From Microlunatus speluncae (GTDB lineage: Bacteria > Actinomycetota > Actinomycetes > Propionibacteriales > Propionibacteriaceae), in the NCBI RefSeq assembly GCF_009299835.1, contig NZ_VKCZ01000019.1:620001-684000 (forward strand): 64,000 nt of DNA, given 5' to 3'. The translations under genes and the position numbers were made by a program. Below the pieces are notes generated by a model, which was not told the DNA's origin, did no database searches, and was given only the letters and a program-made list of their open reading frames with translations. This document shows, piece by piece, positions 50,103-58,753 of the stretch (positions within the stretch are counted from its first letter, which is position 1; each line of letters opens with the position of its first letter).

Positions 50103-51169
50103 TGCAGTTCCTCCGCCCGGTTCAGGTCGGTGGCGCTGCTGCTGGTGATCGACCGGTCTGACGACGGCACCGGGATACCCTCCTCTTTCGCGACGGCGTG
50201 ACAGGCCACCCGGTGCCGGTTCGCCAGTTGGAGCATCTCGGGCACCACCGTCCGACAGACATCCATGGCGGCGGGGCAGCGGGGGTGGAAGCGACAGCCG
50301 GCGGGTGGGTCGGACAGGTTCGGTGGGCTGCCCGGCAGCGACGCCCGCGCGCCCCGTTCGCCGATCTTCGGCAGCGACGCGATCAGATGCTTCGTGTACG
50401 GATGGCGCGGCGCCTGGAAGATCGTCTCGGTCACCCCCTCCTCCATGATCCGCCCGGCGTACATGATCATCACCCGGTCGGCGACGTTGGCATGGACCGC
50501 CATGTCGTGGGTCACCAGCAGGACCGTGTTGCGGCTGTCGGCCTGGATCTGCTTGAGCAGTTGCAGCACGCCGCGCTGCACCACCACGTCGAGCGCGGTC
50601 GTCGGCTCGTCGGCGATGATCAGGTTCGGGTGGAAGATCGTCGCCAGGGCGATCGCCACCCGTTGTCGCATGCCTCCCGAGAGCTGGTGCGGGAACGACC
50701 GAAGGACCTCCGACGGCAGCCCGAGCCGCGCCACGTGATCACTGATCTCCTGCCGGAACTCCTTGCGGTTGCTGATGCCCCGGTGGGTGGCGACGATGTC
50801 GGCGAAGGTGTGCAGGATCCGGCGGACCGGATTGAGCACGCTCATCGAGCCCTGCATGACGTACGAGATCCGCTTCCACCGCATCGTCTTGCGCAGCTCG
50901 TCGGTCGTCATCGTCGCCAGGTCGCGATCGATTCCCTCGGCCGTGAACCGCACGTCCCCGTCGACCACGCGGAGCGGGTTCTTGACGTTGCCGGAGATGA
51001 CCTTGATCAGCGTGGTCTTCCCACAGCTCGATTCGCCCGCGAGACCGTAGATCTCGTTGGGATACAGGTCGAACGAGACTCCGTCGACCGCCCGCACCGT
51101 CCGGGAGACACCGTAGGCCTCGGTCTGGTAATACGCCTTGAGGTCCGTCACTCTCAACAGAGGTTCCAT
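50099..51169 (-). CDS. ABC importer ATPase (OppD/DppD type)
   Basis: The 356-residue protein has Walker A LAGESSCGKTTLIKVISGN (second Gly of the usual GESGSGK replaced), signature LSGGMRQRVAIALATIF, Walker B LIIADEPTTALDVVV and a C-terminal CRFHPRCPAAMDVC. It forms the heterodimeric motor with the downstream OppF-type ATPase. The gap to the permease gene is 1 base. The Walker A change keeps GKTT and is unlikely to abolish nucleotide binding. Confidence 0.92.
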   Translation of the reverse strand: MEPLLRVTDLKAYYQTEAYGVSRTVRAVDGVSFDLYPNEIYGLAGESSCGKTTLIKVISGNVKNPLRVVDGDVRFTAEGIDRDLATMTTDELRKTMRWKRISYVMQGSMSVLNPVRRILHTFADIVATHRGISNRKEFRQEISDHVARLGLPSEVLRSFPHQLSGGMRQRVAIALATIFHPNLIIADEPTTALDVVVQRGVLQLLKQIQADSRNTVLLVTHDMAVHANVADRVMIMYAGRIMEEGVTETIFQAPRHPYTKHLIASLPKIGERGARASLPGSPPNLSDPPAGCRFHPRCPAAMDVCRTVVPEMLQLANRHRVACHAVAKEEGIPVPSSDRSITSSSATDLNRAEELQ

Positions 51170-51170
51170 G

Positions 51171-52028
51171 TCAGGCTCCGATCAGGCGAAGGCGGGTGCG
51201 GGGATCGATGTACTCGTTGACGCTCGACATCAACAGGTACAGGCCGACGAACAGCACCATCGCCACCAGCACCGGGGCGCCGATCCACCACCAGACCCCG
51301 GCGACCAGCGCCTGGTGCTGGTTGGCCCAGTACAGGGAGGTGCCGAGGCTGGGCCGGCTCAGATCGGACAGCCCCAGCACACTCAGCGTGACCTCCATCC
51401 CCATCGACCACAGCATGTTGTTGATCGAGGTCGCGAACACGATGGGCAGGACGAAGGGCAGGTGCTCGGCGATCATGATCCGCCACGACGGCGCCCCGCT
51501 GTAGGACGCCGTCCGGGTGAACGCGCGTTCCTTCAGGCTCAGCACCTGGGACCTGATCAGCCGGGCGTCCCAGGGCCAGCCGAACAGGCCGAGCAGCACC
51601 GCCAGGAGATAGATGTTGAGCTGGCCCTTGAACAGGAAGCCCAGCAAGATCAGGATCGGCAGCAGCGGCATCACCACGAACGAGTCGTTGATCGACATCA
51701 GCACCCGGTCGAGCCAGCCGCCCCGGTAGCCGGCGGCCAGGCCCACCGTGATCGCGATCACCCGGCTGATCAGCGCGGTCATCAGCCCGAGCAGCAGCGA
51801 GTTCCGGACCGCGAAGGTCATCCACCAGAACAGGTCCTGCCCGCGCGACGTCGTGCCGAACGGGTGCTCCAGCGACGGGCTGGAGTCCATGGCGACCACG
51901 AAGGTCTTGTCGGGTGAGTACGGCGAGACGAACGACACCAGCACCATCAGCAGAATCAGGCCGATCATCGCAAAGGCGAATCGGAACCGGACGTCGTACT
52001 TCAGCAGATCCCGGACGATTTTGATCAT
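51171..52028 (-). CDS. ABC importer permease (OppC type)
   Basis: The 285-residue protein has an N-terminal membrane helix (FRFAFAMIGLILLMVLVSFV), then the BPD_transp_1 fold with LLGLMTALISRVIAITVGLA and the EAA-like loop region around SLKERAFTRTASYSGAPSWR, plus about five further helices. It forms the pore with the OppB-type permease. It is one gene upstream of the ATPases. Confidence 0.9.
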   Translation of the reverse strand: MIKIVRDLLKYDVRFRFAFAMIGLILLMVLVSFVSPYSPDKTFVVAMDSSPSLEHPFGTTSRGQDLFWWMTFAVRNSLLLGLMTALISRVIAITVGLAAGYRGGWLDRVLMSINDSFVVMPLLPILILLGFLFKGQLNIYLLAVLLGLFGWPWDARLIRSQVLSLKERAFTRTASYSGAPSWRIMIAEHLPFVLPIVFATSINNMLWSMGMEVTLSVLGLSDLSRPSLGTSLYWANQHQALVAGVWWWIGAPVLVAMVLFVGLYLLMSSVNEYIDPRTRLRLIGA

Positions 52029-52035
52029 GGCCGCC

Positions 52036-53046
52036 TCACTGGTGCCGGACGCGCGGATCGAGCAGCGGATAGAGGAGATCGATCACGAAGACGGCGGTCG
52101 CGACCCCGATGATCGAATAGAGGGTGATGCCCATCATCAGCGAATAGTCGTTGCGGAACACCGCCTGCAGGCTGAGCAGTCCGACGCCCGGGTAGCCGAA
52201 GACCACTTCCATGATCAGGGCGCCGGAGAAGACCGTGCCGAGATCCATCCCCAGCCCGGTGATCTGCGGCAGCATCGCGTTCCGCGCGATGTAGTGCGGC
52301 AGCACCCGCTTCGGCGCGATGCCGGCCGTCTCGGCGTAGACGACGTAGTCCTCGGAGATCACGTTGCTGGTCAGCGCCTTCATGCCGACGAACCAGCCGC
52401 CGAAGCCGACCAGGATCAGGGTCAGCGCGGGCAGTGCCGCGTGCCACAGGTAGTCGCCGATGAAGGCCGGCGTGAACCCCGGCCGGGCGCCCACGCTGTA
52501 GGCACCGCTGAACGGGAAGAGCGGCAGGATGTAGGCGAAGATGACGAGCAGAAGGATCGCGATGACGTAGTACGGGATCGGCCGGACCGCCTGGCTCGCG
52601 ACGTCGACCACGCCGAGCAGCCGCTTCCGCGGGTAGTAGCTCGCCAGCACGCCGAACAGGTTTCCCAGCACCCAGGACAGCAGCGTGGCGGCGAGGACGA
52701 TGGACAACGTCCACGGCATCGCCCGTCCGACCAGCTCGCTGACCGGGGTCGGGAAGCTCGACAGCGACGGTCCGAGATCACCCCGGAGCAGCCTGCCCCA
52801 GAACGCGAAATACTGCTGGAGCGGGCTTCCGGACAGGCCGTACATCTCGGTCAGCGAATCCCGCAGATGCTGGATGGCCTCCGGATCGATCGACGAGCCA
52901 CTGCTGGTGATCAAGCCGATCTGCGACTCCACCGGACTGGTCGGCGAGAGTCGCGGAATGATGAAGGCCACGGTCACGCCGATGAAGATCACGACGAAGA
53001 ACTGCACGATGCGGGGAATCAGATACCGGAGAAGGAATGTCCGCAC
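52036..53046 (-). CDS. ABC importer permease (OppB type)
   Basis: The 336-residue protein begins at a GTG with AAAGGAGGGGCGA upstream (preferred over 53094). It has the OppB N-terminus (RTFLLRYLIPRIVQFFVVIF) and a BPD_transp_1 core (LSIVLAATLLSWVLGNLFGV, EDYVVYAETAGIAPKRVLPH as the EAA loop). It forms the membrane pore with the OppC-type permease. It is 72 bases downstream of the binding protein gene. Confidence 0.9.
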   Translation of the reverse strand: MRTFLLRYLIPRIVQFFVVIFIGVTVAFIIPRLSPTSPVESQIGLITSSGSSIDPEAIQHLRDSLTEMYGLSGSPLQQYFAFWGRLLRGDLGPSLSSFPTPVSELVGRAMPWTLSIVLAATLLSWVLGNLFGVLASYYPRKRLLGVVDVASQAVRPIPYYVIAILLLVIFAYILPLFPFSGAYSVGARPGFTPAFIGDYLWHAALPALTLILVGFGGWFVGMKALTSNVISEDYVVYAETAGIAPKRVLPHYIARNAMLPQITGLGMDLGTVFSGALIMEVVFGYPGVGLLSLQAVFRNDYSLMMGITLYSIIGVATAVFVIDLLYPLLDPRVRHQ

Positions 53047-53118
53047 TCGCCCCTCCTTTGGGGTTGGTGCTCCCGGGCCGGCCGACAGCGGCACCGGGAG
53101 CGGAGGTTGGGTCGACGA

Positions 53119-55089
53119 TCAGCTCTTCGGTTTGATCCGGGTGAACATGTATTTCGTGTTGCCCCAGTTGGGCACGGGATTCGTGTAAGGGTCGGCCTTG
53201 GTGGGATAGCCGGTGAAGTACGTCGTGTCACAGACGGTGAACACGTTGTAGCTCATCATCGGGGTGACCGGCATCTCGGCCGCCGCGAGCTTGATGAACT
53301 CCTGGCCCAGCTCGATCCCCTTGGGATCGTCGAAGTCCAGGCTCTGGATCTCGGTGATGATGCGATCCAGTTCGGGATGCTTCCAGCGCATCGTGTTCGA
53401 GCCGGTCGCACGCTTCCCGGACGGGACATAGAACCTCGAATGCCACGAGTTCAGGAAATAGAACAGGTCGGGATGGCCGCCCCAGGTCTCGATCGTCCAG
53501 CCGACCGCGGCCGAGTAGTCGCCCGGGCCGACCAGGTCGCCGGCATTGTCCCGGGCGTCGTGGCTCGCGTCGATGCCGAACTCGTTCCAGGACTCCACGA
53601 CCATGCTCGCGGCGCGGTTCATCGTCGGATTGCTCTCGGCGGCGCTCAACAACGCGATCTTGAACGGCGAACCGTCGGGCAGGGCCCATTTGTCGCCCGA
53701 CTTCTTCATCCCGGCCGCCAGCATCAGTTGCTCGGCGGCCGCCAGATCGTGCTTCCACCAGCCGCGACCGAGCGAGGTCTTGATCTGTGCCGGGTCGGTC
53801 GGGACAAGGTCGCCGAGGGATTTGCGCGCCTCCTCCGCGGCGCGATTGGACGCCTCGGGATCGAACGGCTTGTACGGGCTGCCGCCGACGTCGATGGTGA
53901 ACTCGTTCAGCCACGATTCCAGCGGGTCGAAGTAGTACTGGGGATACAGGCCCGTCGGCGGGACGTGGATCGCCGACAGCGTGGCCGCGCCGCGATAGGA
54001 GGCGAGGGACACGCGGACGATGTCGATCGCCAGGGTGAGCGCCCACCGCACTTCCTTGCGATCAAGGCCCGGCTTCTCGTTGTTGTAGATCACCATCGGC
54101 AGGGTGGGGTCCGGATGGGCCCACGGGAAGCTGGGGAACCAGCCGACCGACGACTTGCTCTCCTTGGCGAGCTTGATCATTCCCTCGGGCGCGAGGTCGT
54201 GGATCACGTCGAGGTTGTGCTGGGTCTGGGCGATCACCCGCTTGTCGCTGGGGCCGGGTGCGGTGTACATGGCGTACTTCGGGCCGGGTTCGCCGATCAG
54301 CCCCATCGACGTCTTCTGCCAGTCCTCCCGCTTCTCCCACAGGTACCAGTTGCCGTTGGGATCGAAGTCCTTGATCTTGTACGCGCTCAGGCTGACCGGC
54401 GGATTGAACTTGAAGGCCAGCGGGTCGGACTGCTTTTCGAAGATGTGCTTGGGCATCATCCAGCACGCGGCCCAGCGGACCGTGAAGTAGGCATGGAAAC
54501 GCGAGTTCGGTTGCTTGAGATTGAAGACCACCGTGTATTTGTCGGGCATCTCCATGCTGGCGACATTGCCCCGGAACTGTCCTGTGTAGGACCAGCCGTC
54601 ATTGTTCATGTGCAGATCGACCGTGTAGTGGAGATCCTCGGCGGTGAATTCGACCCCGTCGCTCCACATCAGGCCCTCGCGCAGTTTGACGGTCATCTGG
54701 GTGAATTCACTGTTGTAGACCGGCTTGTCCGCGGCACAGGCGTTGTCCCAGACGCCGTTCACCCCGGCGTCCGGATCGATGTACCACAGGGCGTCCAGGG
54801 CGATCTGCTGGAGCCCGGTCGAGGCCCCTGTGAATCCGGGCCGCCACCGGTTGAAGTCGTCCGGCGTGGTGATCCGGCCGGTCGGGTTCTCCAGGATCAG
54901 ACAGTCCTTGCGCTGCACTCCCGGAGCGACTTCCTTCGTGCCGTCGGGCGGTGGGGCCTCCTCCCCGGGTGTCTGGCCGGGCCCCTGATTGGGAGCGCCG
55001 CGGTCGAGGTTGCAGGCGGCGAGTCCGGTGGTGGCGGCCGTGGCGGCCGCGGCCGCCAGGAAGCCGCGACGGGTGATCGGATGCATCAT
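53119..55089 (-). CDS. ABC importer substrate-binding lipoprotein (SBP family 5)
   Basis: The 656-residue protein has a combined Tat/lipoprotein signal (TRRGFLAAAAATAATTGLAA with the lipid Cys in LAACN) and the SBP_bac_5 fold: LREGLMWSDGVEFTAEDLHY, EVRWALTLAIDIVRVSLASY and PELDRIITEIQSLDFDD. Together with the GH51 enzyme it suggests uptake of arabino-oligosaccharides and not peptides. The start overlaps the stop of the GH51 gene (ATGA). Confidence 0.9.
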   Translation of the reverse strand: MMHPITRRGFLAAAAATAATTGLAACNLDRGAPNQGPGQTPGEEAPPPDGTKEVAPGVQRKDCLILENPTGRITTPDDFNRWRPGFTGASTGLQQIALDALWYIDPDAGVNGVWDNACAADKPVYNSEFTQMTVKLREGLMWSDGVEFTAEDLHYTVDLHMNNDGWSYTGQFRGNVASMEMPDKYTVVFNLKQPNSRFHAYFTVRWAACWMMPKHIFEKQSDPLAFKFNPPVSLSAYKIKDFDPNGNWYLWEKREDWQKTSMGLIGEPGPKYAMYTAPGPSDKRVIAQTQHNLDVIHDLAPEGMIKLAKESKSSVGWFPSFPWAHPDPTLPMVIYNNEKPGLDRKEVRWALTLAIDIVRVSLASYRGAATLSAIHVPPTGLYPQYYFDPLESWLNEFTIDVGGSPYKPFDPEASNRAAEEARKSLGDLVPTDPAQIKTSLGRGWWKHDLAAAEQLMLAAGMKKSGDKWALPDGSPFKIALLSAAESNPTMNRAASMVVESWNEFGIDASHDARDNAGDLVGPGDYSAAVGWTIETWGGHPDLFYFLNSWHSRFYVPSGKRATGSNTMRWKHPELDRIITEIQSLDFDDPKGIELGQEFIKLAAAEMPVTPMMSYNVFTVCDTTYFTGYPTKADPYTNPVPNWGNTKYMFTRIKPKS

Positions 55090-56633
55090 CGTTGGTCCTC
55101 CGATTCGGATGAGTTGGTGCGACCGGTCACGAACCGGACCGTGACAAAGGAATGGGCCGGGATCGTGACCGTGAGGGTGTGCTGGGACAGGCTGACGCCG
55201 TCGTACGGGGCGGGCGCGACGGCCTCGGGCGCGTCACGGGTGTTGTGGGCCTGCGGGGTGTCGGCGTGCAGGATCCGGGCGGAGACATCGGACGGGGCTC
55301 CTCCGCGCAGGTCGTACGCCACGGTGTGTTCGGCGTCGGGGTCGAGGTTGGTCAGCGAGATCAGCGCGTGCCCGCCCTTGGTCGTCGCCGTCGTCGTGAT
55401 CAGCGGCACCGTGCGGTCGTCGTGCTGAGCCGTCGGGGTGGCATCGAGCAGGTGGACATCGAGCCGAGCGGCATCGTGATGATCTTTGTTCATCTCGAAG
55501 ACGTGATAGGTCGGCGTCTTGATCAACACGTCATCGGCGGTCAGCAGCATCGCCTGCAGGACGTTCACGGTCTGCGCGATGTTGGCCATGATCAACCGCT
55601 CGGCGTTGCGGTGGAACGCGTCGAAGTGCAGGCCGGCTATCAGAGCGTCCCGGAGGGCGTTCTGCTGGTAGAGGAAGCGGGGATTGGTGCCCGGTTCGAC
55701 CGCCCACCAGGTGCCCCATTCGTCCAGCACGAGGCCGATCCGGCCCTCCGGATCGTAGACGTCCATGACGTTGCTGTGCCGTTCGATCATGGTCTCGACC
55801 CGCCAAGCGTTGGCCAACGACTCGAGATACTCGTCGCCGCTGAAGTCGATGGCACTGCCGTGCTTGCGGTTCGTCAGACCGGTGTAGAAGTGGAACGAGA
55901 CGGCGTCGAAGTAGTGCTTCGGATTGCAACCGCAGCCGTAGTCGCCCATGGTCTGCATCAACGACTGGGTCCACGCGTAGTCGTCGCTGCGCGCACCGGA
56001 GGCGATCTTGTACAGCACGTTGCCGTCGTGGTTGCGGCAGTAGGTGGAGTATTGGCGGGCGAGATCGGCGAAGTAGTCGCCGCGCATGTTGCCGCCGCAG
56101 CCCCAGGTCTCGTTGCCGATGCCCCAGAACTTGACCCGCCACGGGTCCGGCTGCCCGTTCGCGCGGCGCAGGCTCGACATCGGCGCCTCGCCGCCGCGGG
56201 TCAGGTATTCGACCCATTCGGCCATCTCGCGCACGGTGCCCGAGCCGACGTTGCCGCTGATGTAAGGCTCGGTGTCGAGCTGCGCGCACAGGTCCATGAA
56301 CTCGTGCGTGCCGAAGCTGTTGTCCTCGACCACGTCGCCCCAGTGGGTGTTCACCATCGACGGCCGGTCCGCGCGCGGCCCGATCCCGTCGCGCCAGTGG
56401 TACTCGTCGGCGAAACAGCCGCCGGGCCAGCGCAGATTCGGGATCGCGATGCCCCGCAGCGCCTCGACGATGTCGGTCCGGATGCCCCGGACGTTCGGGA
56501 TGGGGGAGTCCTCCCCGACCCAGATGCCGCCGTAGATGCAGGCTCCGAGGTGCTCGGCGAAGTGGCCGTACAGGTGCCGGCTGACGACGGGTCCGGCCAC
56601 GTCGAGATTGATCACGGCGCGTAACGGGGACAC
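55086..56633 (-). CDS. GH51 alpha-L-arabinofuranosidase
   Basis: The 515-residue protein matches GH51: SRHLYGHFAEHLGACIYGGI, NLRWPGGCFADEYHWRDGIG, acid/base Glu175 in KFWGIGNETWGCGGN and nucleophile Glu305 in LVLDEWGTWW. It removes arabinofuranosyl residues from arabino-oligosaccharides. There is no signal peptide, so it acts in the cytoplasm on imported sugars. It is the first gene of the importer operon, with GAGGAG before the GTG at 56633, and is divergent from a LacI regulator. Confidence 0.93.
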   Translation of the reverse strand: MSPLRAVINLDVAGPVVSRHLYGHFAEHLGACIYGGIWVGEDSPIPNVRGIRTDIVEALRGIAIPNLRWPGGCFADEYHWRDGIGPRADRPSMVNTHWGDVVEDNSFGTHEFMDLCAQLDTEPYISGNVGSGTVREMAEWVEYLTRGGEAPMSSLRRANGQPDPWRVKFWGIGNETWGCGGNMRGDYFADLARQYSTYCRNHDGNVLYKIASGARSDDYAWTQSLMQTMGDYGCGCNPKHYFDAVSFHFYTGLTNRKHGSAIDFSGDEYLESLANAWRVETMIERHSNVMDVYDPEGRIGLVLDEWGTWWAVEPGTNPRFLYQQNALRDALIAGLHFDAFHRNAERLIMANIAQTVNVLQAMLLTADDVLIKTPTYHVFEMNKDHHDAARLDVHLLDATPTAQHDDRTVPLITTTATTKGGHALISLTNLDPDAEHTVAYDLRGGAPSDVSARILHADTPQAHNTRDAPEAVAPAPYDGVSLSQHTLTVTIPAHSFVTVRFVTGRTNSSESEDQR

Positions 56634-56702
56634 AGATTCTCCTCAGGGGTGGACGTGACGGACAGAAATGGCCCTGGATCGGGCTTCGCTTATAGTCGAG
56701 TC

Positions 56703-57695
56703 GTGACAGCGATGGCGGACGTTGCTCGTCGGGCGGGCGTTTCGACGATGACCGTTTCGCACGTGATCAACGGGCATCGGAACGTGCGGGACGAGACGAA
56801 GGCTCGAGTGCTGGCCGCAATCGCCGAACTCGACTACCAGCCGAACCTGGCCGCCCGGGCGCTCCGACGTGGCCGGGTGGGTGCGATCGGGCTCGCCGTC
56901 GGCCACATCGAGCACGCCTACAACGCCAACCTCGCCCGCACCGTGACCGCCCAGGCTTCGGCTCTCGGCTACCACGTCGCGATCGAGGCGACGGGCGGCC
57001 ATCTGGACGGCGAGGTGGCCACCTGGCAGCGGTCGCCCGTGTTCTACGACGGCTTGTTGATCAACGCCAGCCAGCTCGAGCGACTGCCGGATGGAGTGCG
57101 CGCCGACTTCCCGGTGGTGTTTCTCGGCGAGAGCATGTCCGACCCCGCTGTTGATCACGTGGCGATGGCGAACGTCGACGGAATTCGCCTGGCCACCCAA
57201 CACCTGCTCGACCGGGGTTGCCGACGGATCGCGATGGCGGGCGGAAGCATGACGACCCTGCGCATGGTCACCCTGCGCACCGAAGGTTATGTCAGCGCCC
57301 TGACCTGCGCCGGGCTGCCGATCGACCCGGCGCTCATCGTCCGGACCGCCGACGCCCCGCCGCACACGATGGGGGCGGCCACGGTGGCCACCTTGGTCGC
57401 GGCCGGCACCCCCTTCGACGGAGTCGTCTGCACGACCGACAGCGTTGCGCACGGTGTGCTTCGGGGACTGGCCGACGCCGGTCTCGACTGCCCGCGGGAC
57501 GTGCGGGTGATCGGCTTCGACAACCTCTCCGACTCCAACTACTCCGTGCCCAGCCTGACCTCGATCGACCCCCACGACGACGACCTCGTGGCCGCGGCGC
57601 TCGGCATGCTGATCGAGCGCATGGACGGCTTCGCCGGCCCCGGCAGGAGCATCACCGGGGCATGCTCGCTCATCGAGCGAGAGTCCACAGTCTGA
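56703..57695 (+). CDS. LacI-family regulator
   Basis: The 330-residue protein starts with a LacI helix-turn-helix (MADVARRAGVSTMTVSHVIN) and hinge (YQPNLAARALRRGRV), then a sugar-binding domain (GAIGLAVGHIEHAYNANLAR, RDVRVIGFDNLSDSNYSVPS). It is divergent from the arabinofuranosidase/importer operon with 69 bases between starts, so it is its likely repressor. The GTG at 56703 gives the best start. A LacI-like palindrome lies 42 bases after its stop. Confidence 0.9.
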   Translation: MTAMADVARRAGVSTMTVSHVINGHRNVRDETKARVLAAIAELDYQPNLAARALRRGRVGAIGLAVGHIEHAYNANLARTVTAQASALGYHVAIEATGGHLDGEVATWQRSPVFYDGLLINASQLERLPDGVRADFPVVFLGESMSDPAVDHVAMANVDGIRLATQHLLDRGCRRIAMAGGSMTTLRMVTLRTEGYVSALTCAGLPIDPALIVRTADAPPHTMGAATVATLVAAGTPFDGVVCTTDSVAHGVLRGLADAGLDCPRDVRVIGFDNLSDSNYSVPSLTSIDPHDDDLVAAALGMLIERMDGFAGPGRSITGACSLIERESTV

Positions 57696-58040
57696 CTCCG
57701 TCGTCTGCCCCGTCATTGGCGCCCGACTTCCTTCTTTGTATCGATACACAGAAAGCGGTTGCACCGACTCTAAAGGACGCGTCGCCCGAGTGGAAGGGAC
57801 CGCGTCCGACTTCTCCCGGGCCTCCGGGCTTCGGACCCGGAGTCCGGGGTGGTTTCTACGGTTGTGCTCGGGTTCGGCCGGACTTACCGACCGGCATTAA
57901 TCGATCTTCATGGTGTTCGTACGCCCGTTGTGCGGACCGGCCCTGCATTGTTCGGACATGGGGGAGAGGCCTTCGCCGGCTGTCGAAACAAATTTGACGA
58001 AGCGCCTGTTCGCGCGCCGAATGTCGACTACACTCGCCAG
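57696..58040. other. Intergenic region with a LacI-type palindrome
   Basis: No gene is supported here. The only clear element is the palindrome at 57737-57748. The rest of the 345 bases shows no conserved match to the region before surface protein 1. Confidence 0.5.
57737..57748. promoter_or_regulatory. LacI-type palindrome TGTATCGATACA
   Basis: A perfect 12-bp palindrome with a central CG, typical of LacI-family operators, lies 42 bases after the lacI-type stop. It is not in front of the importer operon. It may control the LPNTG protein 2 leader far downstream or be a secondary site. Confidence 0.45.
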
Positions 58041-58753
58041 CACTTGGGCACCGATCACGGTTGGGACTACCTGCGACCAAGACCGGTGCTCGAGAATTCG
58101 CCTCTTCCACGACGGGGGCGGAAATCGGCGATTTCGCACCACGAGCTGATCACTGGCCGATGCCAGCAGTTTGGCAAGGCGCTCGACCCGGATTCTCTTT
58201 GTCGAGCGCCTTGCGTGGCCGGCGCCCCACCTCTCCTGCAGATCGGTCGGTCGCTTTCGTCGTCTTTGTTCGGACAATAAGTCACAGGGCCCACTTTGGT
58301 AACGCCGCAAGGGCCCGGATCGTCGCGTTATCTGAGAGCGCTCAGCTTCGCCGGGTCGCAGCCGGGCGGTCTGCCGGGTCCTTGAATCGGGCGGCCAGAA
58401 TCCCTGTAATGAAACAGAACTGGACTCTGATCAGGCCGGGAGGGCGAGCCGTGGCCGATCCTTGTTGATCATGATCCAAGGGTGCGACGGGCGGTTCCTG
58501 AGAAGAATTTATAACGAATTGATAACGGCCGCGAGACTGGCTTGCTGCCCCGAGTGGGTACCGATACGTTCATCCGGGAAGGCCCACCAGTTGAGTTCAA
58601 AGCCTGGGGGGGCCACGGAAAACCGGGGGCCTTCGAAATCACTGTCTTGGGGGAAATGGCGGAGTCCTCGCAATGCTGCGACGTGCTCCCGTCCTGAGAC
58701 AGCCGTTAAGGGATTTCCATCGTGGGGAATTCCTGTATCAGGTAGGGAGAAAC
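58041..58753 (+). promoter_or_regulatory. Long conserved leader upstream of LPNTG protein 2 (copy 2)
   Basis: This 713-base region carries the same conserved blocks as copy 1 (26367-27026), in the same order, with diverged or resized spacers, including the hairpin at 58175-58213 and the last blocks AATCACTGTCTTGGGGGAA and GGGAATTCCTGTATCAGG. A -10-like TACACT lies just before the first block. Shared order with variable spacing argues for a transcribed structured leader more than simple duplication. Confidence 0.65.
58175..58213 (+). terminator. Conserved hairpin in leader copy 2, candidate attenuator
   Basis: CAAGGCGCTCGAC pairs perfectly with GTCGAGCGCCTTG (13 bp) around a 13-base loop. Copy 1 has the same stem with a wobble and a different loop. 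A TCTCTTT run lies in the loop and not after the stem, so intrinsic termination is uncertain. Confidence 0.65.

Noticed and set aside
51748..55428. 1,226-residue plus-strand open frame opposite the ABC importer genes
   Set aside because: It is antisense to well-supported permease and binding-protein genes, has no start signal and is His/Arg/Asp-rich as expected of a mirror frame in high-GC DNA.
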